A DNA stretch of 64,000 bases from Corbicula japonica. Lineage: Eukaryota; Mollusca; Bivalvia; Venerida; Cyrenidae. Location of the stretch: contig JAZAYU010000034.1 in NCBI GenBank assembly GCA_038501625.1, positions 3,003,102-3,067,101 on the forward strand. The letters run 5' to 3'. Made by a program: the position numbers and the translations under genes. Numbering within the stretch: the first letter of the stretch is position 1; the number at the start of each line of letters is the position of its first letter. Positions 1 to 11,100 of this stretch are shown in pieces. The notes below the pieces were generated by a model. It was not told where the DNA came from. It worked only from the letters and a program-made list of their open reading frames with translations, and searched no databases.

Positions 1-486
1 AGATTGAAAATAATTTTGAAAAAAAAACGAACACAGTAAATATTATTCTTTCGAACGACAAGACGCGGTCTTGGTGACCATCGACATGTAAAAATAAGAA
101 CCACGTTATGCGCCAGAAATAGTGAATCAAGCTTTAATAATTATTTAGAATAAGAACACTAAAAATTATCGGAATGAATAATGTGATCATAACTAATACT
201 GGTTCATATTGCATGGAATCAATTCAGTAAACGCCTAGTTTTATTACGGGTTATATGACTTGTTTTTGAATGTTGAATTGGGTTCGTTCAGATTAAGTCC
301 ACGGTAAGGTACGTGTATAACTGACAGTGGTGAAAAAAACAGTTCGAAACTGACTAGTTGTTCAACTTCCTCTTCATGTCTGTCTACCTTTCTAGTGGTC
401 GCGGACAAAGTTACTGAAGATAAGAACATTTCATAAAATAGCCTTGAGTGAACATCAATATAAAAAATATACAAAGCTGTTACAAA
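1..486. other. AT-rich stretch without a recognised gene
   Basis: A minus-strand open frame of 91 codons lies at 244-519. It resembles no family I know and runs into the MITE copy that starts at 487. No splice-bounded exon can be defended here. Confidence 0.4.
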
Positions 487-621
487 GATCATAAAACTAA
501 GATTTGAGATCAGACTCAAATCTCAAGGATCTGATTGGCTGAAATGGCGACCAGCCGCCATTTCAGCCGATCAGATCCTTGATATTTGAGACTGATCTCA
601 AATCTAAGTTTTATGATCTTA
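487..621. mobile_element. Hairpin MITE copy 1
   Basis: Near-perfect palindrome. The outer ends read GATCATAAAACTAAG and its inverse. The inner arms carry GATTGGCTGAAATGGCGACC and its inverse. No coding capacity. This is the first of about 17 copies in the window. It lies directly beside copy 2. Confidence 0.85.
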
Positions 622-634
622 GGCCCAGTTACAA

Positions 635-769
635 AGATCATAAAACTAAATCTGGATGCAAGTCTCGAATCTCAAGCATCTGATTAGCTGAAATGGCAAC
701 TGACCGCCATTTCAGCCAATCATATGCTTGAGATTTGAGAATTGTCTTCGATCTAAGTTTTATGATTTT
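635..769. mobile_element. Hairpin MITE copy 2
   Basis: Same palindromic family as the copy at 487-621, from which it is separated by only 13 bases including AGGCCCAG. The two form a head-to-tail pair, so this locus was hit twice or duplicated. Confidence 0.85.
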
Positions 770-1125
770 GGGCCCAGGAGTTTCACCAGCAAATTCAATT
801 CAATTTTGAGATTCACAATAGGTTTATTCATTAAACTTAACTGATTATTTGCTTTTTAATTTTCTGTTTCAATGGTCAATAAAACCCAGTATACAAGATG
901 TTCAGTCACAGCATAATTGGACATTACTATTGATAGTGTTTGTTCTATAGGTTAACTGAGGCACAATTTACTCAATGTAGATGGTTTTTATCATACTGAT
1001 TTTTAAGGTGTGTTTACTAAGTAAACTAGACGACTTAACATGATTAGATTTTAAAGAAATATACATAATATACAAGTACACAATTTAAAAAATGGCCATG
1101 ATTGAGATACAAAATGCTGGACTAT
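770..1125. other. No gene seen
   Basis: AT-rich sequence with stops in all frames and no repeat family that recurs in the window. Confidence 0.4.
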
Positions 1126-1226
1126 AGATCATAAAACTGTGATTAGAGGCAACTTGAAGTCGTTAAATCTCAAGCAGATGCTTGAGATTTGAAACGGGTC
1201 TACAGTTTTAGTTATATGATCTTTTT
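1126..1226. mobile_element. Hairpin MITE copy 3, internally shortened
   Basis: Outer arms (GATCATAAAACT and inverse) and the CTCAAGCA / TGCTTGAG core remain. The central GGCTGAAATGGC section is missing. Confidence 0.7.
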
Positions 1227-1251
1227 AAGCAAGAACTGAATGTGTGCCCAC

Positions 1252-1374
1252 TTTTATAAAACTGAGTTTGGAAACCAGTCTCAAATCTCAAGCATCTAAT
1301 TGGCTGAAATTGCGACTGGTCGCAATCAGATGCTTGAGATTTGAGACTGGTTTCCAAACTCAGTTTTATAACCT
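1252..1374. mobile_element. Hairpin MITE copy 4
   Basis: Ends TTTATAAAACTGAGTTTGG and its inverse. The right arm lacks the CCATTTCAGCC piece found in full copies. Confidence 0.8.
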
Positions 1375-1469
1375 TCAGACGTGACTGTTGTAAGAAAACT
1401 ACAGAAACTCTAGTATTCTGGATCAAGTTTCAAGCAACACTGAAATTTCTATCCATTAAATAATATTTA

Positions 1470-1815
1470 CACATATATATGTATCGTCCTCAAAGGCCTT
1501 CAAAAATATTAAATAATTACAACACTGATTGAATGTATGGGGAGGCTTTTTACAGAAGTCACACGGCACAAACAAAGCAAACAGCGCTTCTTTGAAATTG
1601 AAATAGATGTAAACGAAACTTTGAAAGAACTAAACAAGACATATGCGAAATGTTGCAGGCTCATTTTGATTGAGCAGTCATGGAAATGCACTTAACACTT
1701 TACATAAAGATGTATCGTGATCAACGCCATTTAAAGGTGGTTAATGATAATAGCACTGATTGAATGTACGGAGAGACTTTTTACAGCCGCTTCACGGCAC
1801 AAACAGAAGAATTAA
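1470..1815 (+). repeat. Two copies of a ~100-bp dispersed repeat
   Basis: Two head-to-tail copies (about 1470-1575 and 1705-1805) share GCACTGATTGAATGTACGG followed by GAGACTTTTTAC and a CACGGCACAAAC end. Related copies lie near 22840-22930 (inverted) and 28866-28975. No coding capacity. Confidence 0.65.
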
Positions 1816-2469
1816 ACGACAGGTAAATAAGGTGCGAACTATATGCAGGGTTACGTTCGGGAGCGCTTTATAAGCTATTGAACTGGTATATTTACACCTT
1901 TTTAAATACGAGCCAATTTAAGCAGTGAAAACAATTTTCCTATGGAGTTCTACGAGAAAACATTTTTTGTTCATCAACTGTTTTATTATATAATCATGTT
2001 TACTTCTACAAATGAAAAGAGAACACTTATTCCTCCAAAGTTTACATTCACTTTCATTGCTTATCTCTGATAAGCCTGCACTGTTTACTAGAATACCAGT
2101 CTAATTGATTTCACGCGTTTCTTTTTAATGGGAGCATGTTTTAAACACACTGTACGTAGAACATGTAGTTTTATGAGTTAATCATTACGTTTCTTTTTTA
2201 AAAGATTCCATCGAAAACAAGATTTTTACGTTAACGAAATGCCACATACCAAAAGTAGTAGGTAAAGGGAAGTAATACTCTTCAATGTAAGCAGCAGTAC
2301 TTTGAAAGGGGACATAATGTAAACTTATTTCAATCGAGGTTTTTTTATTTACATAATACCAATAGCTAAACCGTAAGGTTAGATATCATAAAAATATTAG
2401 TTCGTTACGTTTCCAACTTCAAATATTTATTATATAAACTATCATCTAAGCAAATAAAGTGTTTATTTT
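1816..2469. other. No gene seen
   Basis: AT-rich spacer upstream of the first U4 snRNA gene. No convincing distal sequence element (octamer) could be picked out by eye. Confidence 0.4.
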
Positions 2470-2505
2470 CATGTATTTATATAGCAACTAAACGACATAT
2501 ATGTC
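2470..2505 (+). promoter_or_regulatory. Proximal promoter block of U4 copy 1
   Basis: The 36 bases before the RNA start closely match those before the second U4 gene. Both contain CAACTAAACGACATAT at about -21 to -6 and ATGTATTTATATA or ATGCATTAATATA further out. Similarity stops at about -36. This is nearer the start than a vertebrate PSE, so calling it the core snRNA promoter is inference. Confidence 0.45.
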
Positions 2506-2650
2506 AGCTTTGCGCAGTGGCGGTACCATAGCCAATGAGGTTTATCCGAGGCGTGGTTATTGCTAGTTGAAAACTATACCCAATACCCCGCGCCGACGCC
2601 CTGAAATATGGGCGGCGAGCGCAATTTATGAACGTCCTCACGGGGACTGC
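2506..2650 (+). ncRNA. RNU4: U4 spliceosomal snRNA, copy 1
   Basis: U4 pairs with U6 in the U4/U6.U5 tri-snRNP and is unwound when the spliceosome is activated. The gene begins AGCTTTGCGCAGTGGC, the U6-pairing 5' end. It then has the 5' stem-loop with the kink-turn that binds the 15.5K/SNU13 protein (CCAATGAGG ... TCCGAGGC). Next come GCTAGTTGAAAACT, CCCAATACCCCG, a variable 3' stem, an Sm-like site AATTTATGA and a terminal stem CAGTCCCC/GGGGACTG. Length is 145 nt, as in animal U4. The Sm site has an A inside the usual U run. The second copy at 3649-3793 is identical over the full RNA, so both are probably functional. Confidence 0.93.
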
Positions 2651-3275
2651 ATTTTCTTTAATGTGTTTAGAAGTACGGGTTGAACACTGATCGGGCTGTG
2701 CATGACAAAACTCAAAGAATCTAAATATAAAGCACATTTCATTTATCAAAAATGTGTTTTGTGCCAATCTCACACCATAGAAGGATTATATAATTATATA
2801 ATTATTGCAAAAAGAGAAGAAAATGAAGTGGGTTGCTTTCATGGAGATAGGAATGAGACAGATGTCCGTAAGAAATGAATATGGACAAAAATGACAGATG
2901 CATATTAGTACATCAGGTAAACCAATCCCGACTAAGATTATAATAATATTATATTGTATCGGTTTTCAGACTTTCGGCGAAGCCGGCAGTCTTTAATTGT
3001 GAAAAAAATCAAAAGCAATCAAAAAACACATTTTAACTTGAATGTATTTAAGCGTCTATTGGCATACCAAAAATATGCAAGGTTTTGTGGTGGTTATATG
3101 AGTCATGATTTGTTTACTTGATGTACTATTTATTATCTTCTTACTAACAGACATATGTCAAGAACATCTATCTGATTCCTTTCGCAATGAAAGCATATGT
3201 TTTATAATCTTCAGTCTAAGCCAAACAAAATAGATTATCAAAGTATTATATGGTGCACTTCATAGGGAAAAGGGC
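2651..3275. other. Spacer between the convergent U4 genes
   Basis: No gene seen. A GTTTAGAAGTA just after the first U4 gene could serve as a snRNA 3' box, but this is weak. Confidence 0.35.
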
Positions 3276-3405
3276 CCAAGATCATAAAACTAAATCTGGA
3301 GATCAGTCCCAAATCTCAAGCATCTGATTGGCTGAAATGGCGACCAATCAGATGCTTGAGATGTGAGACTGATCTCAAATCTTAGTTTTATGATCTTTGG
3401 CCCTT
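3276..3405. mobile_element. Hairpin MITE copy 5
   Basis: Complete outer arms (CCCAAGATCATAAAACTAA and inverse) around a core with one GATTGGCTGAAATGGCGACC. Lies between the two U4 genes. Confidence 0.85.
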
Positions 3406-3432
3406 GTCTTGTTTTCCTTGTCTCAAAGTAAC

Positions 3433-3472
3433 TAAACAACAACAACAACAACAACAACAATAATAATAATAA
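3433..3472. repeat. (AAC)n-(AAT)n microsatellite
   Basis: About eight AAC units followed by five AAT units. Confidence 0.9.
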
Positions 3473-3648
3473 TCACTTGTTGTTAGGTCTGCGGAACATT
3501 TTTGATAGATGCATTGGAATAGAAAAATGAAATGTGCCCCGGCATATGAGAACAAGGTATTATTATGAGATTTATGATTTTGTACATAACATACAGAACC
3601 ATTACCGGTATTTTAATACAATACAATTATTTAAAATTTAATGAAAAT

Positions 3649-3793
3649 GCAGTCCCCGTGAGGACGTTCATAAATTGCGCTCGCCGCCCATATTTCAGGG
3701 CGTCGGCGCGGGGTATTGGGTATAGTTTTCAACTAGCAATAACCACGCCTCGGATAAACCTCATTGGCTATGGTACCGCCACTGCGCAAAGCT
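3649..3793 (-). ncRNA. RNU4: U4 spliceosomal snRNA, copy 2
   Basis: Reverse-strand copy, 145 nt, identical base for base to the gene at 2506-2650, including the kink-turn stem-loop and the AATTTATGA Sm-like site. The two genes face each other with 998 bases between their 3' ends. Beyond the RNA, similarity extends about 36 bases upstream and about a dozen downstream (ATTTTC-TTAA). The duplicated block is therefore little longer than the gene plus core promoter. Identity of the RNA part against diverged flanks implies selection, gene conversion or recent retro-like copying. Confidence 0.93.
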
Positions 3794-3829
3794 AACACAT
3801 ATGTCGTTTAGTTGTTATATTAATGCATA
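3794..3829 (-). promoter_or_regulatory. Proximal promoter block of U4 copy 2
   Basis: Counterpart of 2470-2505. On the minus strand it reads ATGCATTAATATAA then CAACTAAACGACATATGTG, ending at the RNA start. Conservation between the two copies is the only evidence. Confidence 0.45.
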
Positions 3830-4399
3830 TAAATAAATAAATTATTTGATTTGAATATCAATTCAAGTATGCTAATTAGAAGTTAAAATAACAATAACTA
3901 AATTATTTTTCCCTTGTTAAGTTTTTATTTTTATTATTTGGTATTATGTCAATGAATAAATATCTAAACTAGTTTAAATTACGTCCCTTTTCTAAGTATT
4001 GCGCGCTTTTCTAGCAATGTGACATTAAGTTAACGTAGACAAAATGTTTTCAATGAGATCTTTTCAAAAATAGGTAGATTTTTTTACCACTATAATATTT
4101 GAAGAGAAAATCATTTTGTTGACAAATGGATATATAATTTATATTATTTTGCTCTGACGATGAAAAAACAACAAAATATGTCCACTCCAGAAGACAGTGA
4201 TTAATTCTTGACAGTTAACAGAAACATGGGAAAGAAAATTTGCTTAAGAAATCCAAAATATTGAAGAAAAAAATTAAAAAGTGAAATATGCATATCAGGA
4301 ATCTCCACACTCATAAAATGGACACCGCCTAGGTTAAAATAGTCGAAACATGAATAAATGGATTAGCGGCAGCGTTATTTACTCAGGAACATGTACTAG
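3830..4399. other. No gene seen
   Basis: AT-rich sequence, stops in all frames. Confidence 0.4.
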
Positions 4400-4624
4400 C
4401 AATTTAAGTTGTCTGATATTATTTCTGCCACCACTGAAGATATGCTCAATAATGGAAGCTTAACTGCTGATAACGTATTATCAGTTATAGCAGAAAATAA
4501 CAATGATCGGCGAGACAGCTTTATAGCAAAATTTTGCCTGGAAACAGTGAGCGATGTAGCACAAATGGAAACTAATTGCGGCATATTTAAAGAAATAGTA
4601 GGAGTGGGAGAGGATAGGGTTTAA
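4400..4624 (+). pseudogene. Unrecognised coding-like fragment, 71 codons
   Basis: An open frame from just after a TAG at 4397 to a stop at 4622-4624. It has no ATG at its 5' end; the first in-frame ATG is at about codon 12 (DMLNNGSLTADN). The composition is protein-like rather than low-complexity: NNDRRDSFIAKFC, SDVAQMETNCG, EIVGVGEDR. I do not recognise a family. It may be an orphan exon or a transposon fragment. The preceding AATTTAAG would be a poor splice acceptor and no GT donor precedes the stop. Confidence 0.25.
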
Positions 4625-4639
4625 CTGACCATAAAAATG

Positions 4640-5460
4640 TCTTCAGAGTTGAGGTAAGTTGGTGGTGGATGGTGGTGACACCCCTCCCCCACCCCATCCC
4701 CCCTAAAAAATAAATATTTTTTATTTTACATTTAACATTCGCACACCGACACAAATTTCAGGGGGGGGGGGGGGCGTGGGTCAGGGTCAGATTGATGATA
4801 GTAGCCCCTATCGCAATCCACCCAAAACTAGTTTTCTTTATAATTATTATTACATCTTTATTTCTTAAATTCCCAAACTCAAACTCTCAAACTTACAGAA
4901 ATTGTTGAAGGGTTGGGGTGAAAATATACCCCCTCCAAAAATATATTCAGTTTTTTTTTTACTCTTTCGTTTCTTTACTTTCTAAACTCAAACCGACAAA
5001 ACTGTCTTCAGTGGTGCGGTGGATAAGGGTTGGTGATTGTACTCCATCCAAAACAATTTTATTCACTTTATTTTTTTAATTTAAATTGTTACTTAAAATA
5101 GACTTTTCATCACAGATTCGTTTTATGTGATGCGTTTCTGAAGTGTCCGTTTCTGCAGTTTTCAACCAAATAGGCTACCTCATTTACTTTAAAACATATT
5201 CCTCTTAATACTTTGATAAGAAAACCTGTTTGTTTCTAAACTCACAACACCGTATTCACAGGGGTTGTGGATGGGTGTCGAGGTTCCTTAATCCCGCAAA
5301 CAAGTTTTTTTCTTTCTGGTGGGGCGGAGGGGTTAAATATACATAAAGTAATTTTTCATTTTTGATTTATTAAAACTCACAACAACTAAGTCTTCAGAGG
5401 GTTACTACCCCACCCCATCAATAGCAAAAACTATTCACCTGGTCTTTAAGCCTAACCCGT
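4640..5460. repeat. Degenerate tandem repeat region with G-run
   Basis: Four or so irregular copies of a segment containing AAACTCA(A/C)A, CTTCAG and a G/T-rich GGTGG(T/G)GGATGG block, alternating with T-rich tracts. A run of 12 G at about 4762-4773 could form a quadruplex. No coding potential. Confidence 0.5.
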
Positions 5461-5962
5461 AGCGGACAAGTATTGCATAGCATGTCCTAAGACTTTTTTT
5501 TATTCCAAAGTTGATTCCATGTGTCGTTGTAAGTGTACTGCTTCAAGATTTGAATCATTATCATATAACTTCCATTATTATCTAAATTTGCTTTTCCGGA
5601 TACATACTGTGATCTTGATAATGCAAGACATTAGAAAATAGTTCAAAGTAATCTTCTACAAAAGTTTATGATCGTCATGAAAGAAGGGTCGGTCGTATTA
5701 CTGAAAACAAACAACTAGAAATATAGAAAGTTACGTTCTAATGAACAATATTCGTCCAAAATAATATATTGAAGGGAAATTTTGAATGTAACGTCAAATC
5801 CGCCATGTCCGTGTTTTTTTTTTGCATGTATTTATCCTTCGCGCATCCCATAAAACGCCTCCAGAAGAGGGTTAATCATTTTTGAATGTAAATGATAGTG
5901 CATGCTACAAAAGATAACACAGCATCAATAATCTTATATGTGACTGTGTAAAGCACCGAAGT
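5461..5962. other. No gene seen
   Basis: Unique-looking AT-rich sequence without a supportable exon. Confidence 0.4.
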
Positions 5963-6175
5963 CTCATCCTAGAGATTAAGATCGAGTGGATGATCGAACT
6001 CGCGACCCCTAGATCATCTTTATGTCTCCCAATTTCAAAACTTAAATTAAGACTTCACTATGTTCAGAGACCACGATCTATATCCAGATAAGTAGTGATA
6101 AGATGATCATGTAAGTTAAGATGATCTCGGGGTCGCGAGTTCGATCACCCACTCGATCTTAATCTCTAGGATGAG
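5963..6175. repeat. 58-bp inverted repeat with tRNA-like B-box
   Basis: Arms 5963-6020 and 6118-6175 are inverted copies (CTCATCCTAGAGATTAAGAT ... and inverse) around a 97-base spacer. The right arm contains GCGAGTTCGATCACCC, close to a polymerase III B-box, so each arm may be the head of a tRNA-derived SINE. No A-box was confirmed. Confidence 0.65.
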
Positions 6176-6716
6176 AATTCAACTGGCTGTTTAAGAAAGC
6201 TGGTTGCTACTAAGGCAGGTGCAGTAAAGGCTTCGGGAAATTCATTATTTTGACTTGCCAAAGCACTTTTATTTAGACTTACAAAAGCACTATAATTACT
6301 CCACTATCAAACCATTAAAAATTGACCCTTTTGAGTTTACATATAAAAAATTGGCTATCGGGCCCTGACCCATACCAGACAATACCATGGATATAAATAA
6401 TGGAAGACTTATATGCTTTTTCAAGTTTTCATTAACTGTATTTGATAAAATGCGATTTTTTTGTGTTTTGTTCTGATTTTTTATATAAAATGGCAGGCAG
6501 TTGTACACTGGGAAACAATAAAGCAGGCTGCACTATCATGATTATTCTGTCCCTATCTTCCACACATGAAACCAGAAAAGACACAATTTATCAACATTTC
6601 AAGCTTTTATTGCAGTTAAATATATAATAATCTGACTGTGTACCATAGCATACTTCTGTCAAGCAGTGATATGATACCATGATTTCAACCTAATTAGTAA
6701 ATGGCGAATGTCATTG
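6176..6716. other. No gene seen
   Basis: Two short open frames on opposite strands overlap here without splice signals or a familiar protein pattern. Confidence 0.35.
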
Positions 6717-6842
6717 AACCCTTTCCTACATATATACGCATTTTTACGCATGTGCGACCAGTGTAGATCCAGATCAGCCGGTACATCTGGATCTTAACTG
6801 TTCACCCATGCAACAAAGGTGTGTCTTATGGAGGAAAGGGCT
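6717..6842. repeat. GATCAG-type palindromic repeat, short copy 1
   Basis: Begins CCCTTTCCTACATATATACG and ends GGAGGAAAGGG, with AGATCCAGATCAGCCGG between. A full copy (as at 7047-7283) is a ~235-bp palindrome; this one is internally deleted. Confidence 0.75.
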
Positions 6843-7046
6843 AAATGGAAGAGGATCTAATAAGCTTATAAACTACTTTATTATTATAAATAAAGCATAG
6901 CAGAGCATTATGATTATATGAAGGTTACTCCAATTTAAATTGAAACAGGCCAATATGAAAATCTAGCGCTGCAAGACTGTCTTTGCTTTTTCTTTAACAA
7001 TGTTAAACCAGAATTTCATGTTTTGTTTCATTGTAGACTTGACATT

Positions 7047-7283
7047 AACCCTTTCCTCCATAGATACACATTTATTGCATGGGTGATCAGTGTAGATCCA
7101 GATCAGTTGGCGCATCTGTGCTGTCTGATCAGGATCTGCACTGGTCGCATTTTGGTCAGAAATAACCTAATGAATCAAAAAGCGAACAGTTTAGATCCTG
7201 ATCAGACGGCATGGATGTGCCGGCTGATCTGGATCTAAACTGTTCGTCCATGCAATAATGGTGTATCTATGGAGGAAAGGGTT
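7047..7283. repeat. GATCAG-type palindromic repeat, full copy 2
   Basis: Outer ends AACCCTTTCCTCCATAGAT and ATCTATGGAGGAAAGGGTT are inverted. The inner arms repeat AGATCCTGATCAGACGGCA / GCCGGCTGATCTGGATCTA. An open frame at 7023-7238 is only this repeat read through. Confidence 0.8.
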
Positions 7284-7478
7284 AATATAGAAATACAGTT
7301 GCTCGATGCAGTCAACACTACTGATCCGGTCAGGTACAGGTAAGCTATCATTCATTCTACCTTACAATTTGTTGTCAAGACTATGTGCCTATACCTCAAT
7401 GAATATTTTTACAAGAAGAATTATTTTATGCTTTATTGATGTATAAAATGGTTTCAAACTTTCAGTACACTACTGTTT

Positions 7479-7619
7479 AACCCTTTCCTCCATATATACA
7501 CCTTTATGGTGTGGGTGAACAGTGTAGATCCAGATCAGCCAGCACATCCGTGCCATCTGATCAGGATCTTAACTGTTCACAAACGAGTTCAAACGCCCAT
7601 ATATGGAGTAAAGAGTTAA
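7479..7619. repeat. GATCAG-type palindromic repeat, short copy 3
   Basis: Left end AACCCTTTCCTCCATATATA; right end diverged (TATGGAGTAAAGAGTT). Internally deleted. Confidence 0.75.
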
Positions 7620-7888
7620 CTTAATGAAACAAGTGAATGCTAATTAATTCGTCTGTCTGACACAGATGATAAGATGATCTTTTACACTCAATTTGTAATT
7701 ATGCATCGCAAATCATAACAAGTTCAATGTGAGCCATAACATGTGAACGAAAGTCGGTTTAGCAGCAGGTGGGATCCTACATCCTGTTTAAGGCCAATTT
7801 AAAAAATTCAAACAGCCTACAAATGAAAAACTAGATGGGTGTCCAGATAAACACCATCAGGTACTTTGTCCATGTCATCAGGGCTGAA

Positions 7889-8020
7889 GGTTATAAAACT
7901 GTGTTTGGAAACCAGTCTCAAATCTCAAGCATCTGATTGGCTGAAATGGCGACTGGTTGCCATTTCAGCCAATCAGATGCTTGAGATTTGAGACTGGTTT
8001 CCATGCTCAGTTTTATAACC
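7889..8020. mobile_element. Hairpin MITE copy 6
   Basis: Full-length copy: GGTTATAAAACTGTG ... CTCAGTTTTATAACC, with both GATTGGCTGAAATGGCGAC arms. It lies just beyond the 3' end of SURF1 and may sit in its 3' UTR. Confidence 0.88.
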
Positions 8021-8102
8021 TTGGGCACTGATCTTGTTCTACACCGGTCGCACACATAATAACTTTATGATGACCAGATTTGACAGTTAACCATGTTTCA
8101 TA

Positions 8103-11100
8103 TCAGCTTTTACGACTGTATTTGGCATCTTGTTGGTTGAGAAAGTTGTGAACTGTGGATGGTCTGGCAGGCATCCTATAGGCTCTAGCCCAGAAGTAAA
8201 GACTTGTGAATCCTACCATACACCTGCAAACAAAATAAAAACATAACAAAGTAGCAAAATATCTGTATATGTCACATTTAATATACAGTGCTATAATTTT
8301 ATTTCACTGGTTCTTGTGTTTACACATACATGTGTTTAACACTTATATTAAACTGCTGTTTCAAAATGTCAATATATTCTAATTACATAACTATGCATAG
8401 TTAAGTTTTACTTTAACCCTTTCCTTCATATACTAGTACATGCGTGAACAGAGTAGATCCAGATAAGCTGGCACATCTGTGCCGTCTGATCAGGATCTGC
8501 ACTGTTCACTTTTTGATGAGAAATAACCTTATAAATAAAAAAGCAAACAGTGTAGATCCTGAGTGGATGGCACAGATGTGCAGGCTGATCTGGCTATACA
8601 CTGTTCGCCCATAGAAAATTAATTCATTGATTCTCATCCCCGCCCTCCCCTTGAAAATCACTCCCCCGAACATTTTTTTATTTTGAAAAAAAAAAAATGC
8701 GTACATCAAAATTTACATTACAAGTATGAATTGGTAGAGTACAAACATGCAGTATGAAACATTTAAGTGCAAATCGGCAATTCATAGTCGGCTGGACTCT
8801 TATTTATTTTTAAACTACACAAGCGTTGTTAGAAACAGTGAGAATGATAAATAAAAAATAATACCCGCCCACCCGCCCCAGTTTTTCCCAAAATAAGGAT
8901 GAGAATCTAGGAATTAATTTTTTATTGCCTAAGAAATATCCAAAAGTGCCCTTAATACTGTGCCCAAAATCATAAAACTAAATCTGGAGATGAATATCAA
9001 ATCTCAAGCATCCTTGAGATTTGAGACTGACCTCAAAACTTAGTTTTATGATCGGGCCCAGGTCTGATTATCTCTGATCTTGGAAAACATATAGATATAC
9101 ACAATACCAATACCCTATCCAGTCCAATATTTTTACATATACATGTAGTAGTAAAAAAAATAAGGGCCAGAAAAATCATCTACAAATTCCATTTAGTTTC
9201 CTTCACAGTTTTATTAAATAAGCTTTTTACATAAATAAAACAAACAGGGAATCAATTCTGCTAGTACTGGAGGCAGAGTTATGGTTCTTGTGCAATGCAC
9301 ATCTTTTAACTGCTCTGTATCTTTATGTATTATTCAGTTTTCTTGTTGCAGTATTATTTATATATGCTCTGGTCAAGCTATTTGCATAATAAAATTTCAC
9401 AACAAAATTAACTGGGGTACTAATTTGTGAGAGGAGGTCAATGCATAAAATTAAAATCCTAATGAAATAGTGCATAGACATTTAGACTAGATGGGTGTTC
9501 AGTTGAACACTTGTTTCGCCCTCTGGTGCTACGTCGGAATAAAAATGCAAGTACAAATAGGGGCATAACTCTGTCAAAGAATTTGGCATCATCATGAGTG
9601 TGTTGTCATAAGCCATATAATTTGAAAGTTTGATGTAAAAATATTAAGAAATGACAAAGTTATAGCCAACATTTTCATGTAAAAATCCAAGTACAAAAAG
9701 GGGCATAACTCCATCAAATGTGACCTTGACCTTGAGAATTTGGCTTCATCTCGAGCGTGTTGTCATAAGCAATATAATTTGAAAGTTTGATAAAGAAACA
9801 TAAAGAAATGGCAAAGTTATAGCCAACATTAAGTTTTCGTGACAGACCGACAGACAGACGGACGGACTCCATCAAAGAATTAGGCATCATCATGAGCATG
9901 TTGTCATAAGCAATATAATTTGAAAGTTTGATGTAAAAATATTAAGAAATGACAAAGATAAAGCCAACGTTAAGTTTTCGTGAAAAAATCCAAGTACAAA
10001 AAGGGGCATAACTCCATCAAATGTGGCCTTGACCTTGAGAATTTGGCATCATCTCGAGCGTGTTGTCATAAGCAATATAACTCAAAAGTTCGATAAAAAA
10101 ATATTATATAGTTATTTGGTTTCTTGACAGGGAATGTGAGGATATATTGCCGGTCTGGGTGTCATATTACCCGAGCCGCAGGCGAGGGATAATATGACAC
10201 CCAGACCGGCAATATATCCTCACATACCCTTTCAAGGAACCAAATAATTGTTTTATTATACTGCAAAGAAATTTTCATACAAAATTAATAAGAAAACATC
10301 AATTTTTCGATTATTTCGAATATTTAATGCCGAACGGCTTATTTCCCCTCTGAGAACCTCAATAATTACATGTCTGACGTCATTAATTTACCTGCATGAC
10401 GTCACTTCTATAGAAATTGAATGGACTATCCATTTGATTTTTATTCTCAAAATTTGAGAATAATCTGATCGTTTTCAACGTTAAAAACATAACAGAAATA
10501 TTTTCTGTAACAATTTTAGTAATCCCTAAGCATACCGCTTTATAATTTACAAGATCGGCTTCAAATTATGCATTTTTACGGAAATTCAAAACAAAATGGC
10601 GGACGACAACAAAAGGTGGGAGGCCAGATGGGGAAATTAAGGCACATGCAGTTCATATCTACGGCCGATCCGTAAATACAGATATACATCAGCGGCAAAT
10701 TATCCAATCAAATTCAAGGAAATTTCTTTGCAGTATAATAATAAGAAGTGACAAAATTATAGCCAACGTTAAGTTTTCGTGTAAAGATTCAAGTACAAAA
10801 AGGGGCATAACTCCATCAAATGTGACCTTGACCTTGAGAATTTGGCATCATCTCGAGCGTGTTGTCATAAGCAATATAATTTGCAAGTTTGATAAAGAAA
10901 TATTAAGAAATGGCAAAGTTATAGCCAACGTTAAGTTTTCGTGACGGACGGACGGACAAAGTGGTCCCTATGTTTCGCCATTTCTTAGAAAGGGCGACAC
11001 GAAATTGAAAACACTATAAGAACCCATGAAAATGCAGTTTTACAGACGACCATATATCATTCACTTATTATTTCATGAAACATGTGACAAAGGAAATGGC

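Noticed and set aside
2504..2773. Minus-strand 89-codon frame (and the identical tail in the plus-strand frame at 3565-3795)
   Set aside because: Both are antisense readings of the two U4 snRNA genes; the shared peptide is explained by the identical RNA genes.
7023..7238. Plus-strand 71-codon frame (also 33789-33998 and 61473-61727 on the minus strand)
   Set aside because: Each lies largely in a copy of the GATCAG palindromic repeat; the shared SVDPDQ-AHLC peptide comes from the repeat.
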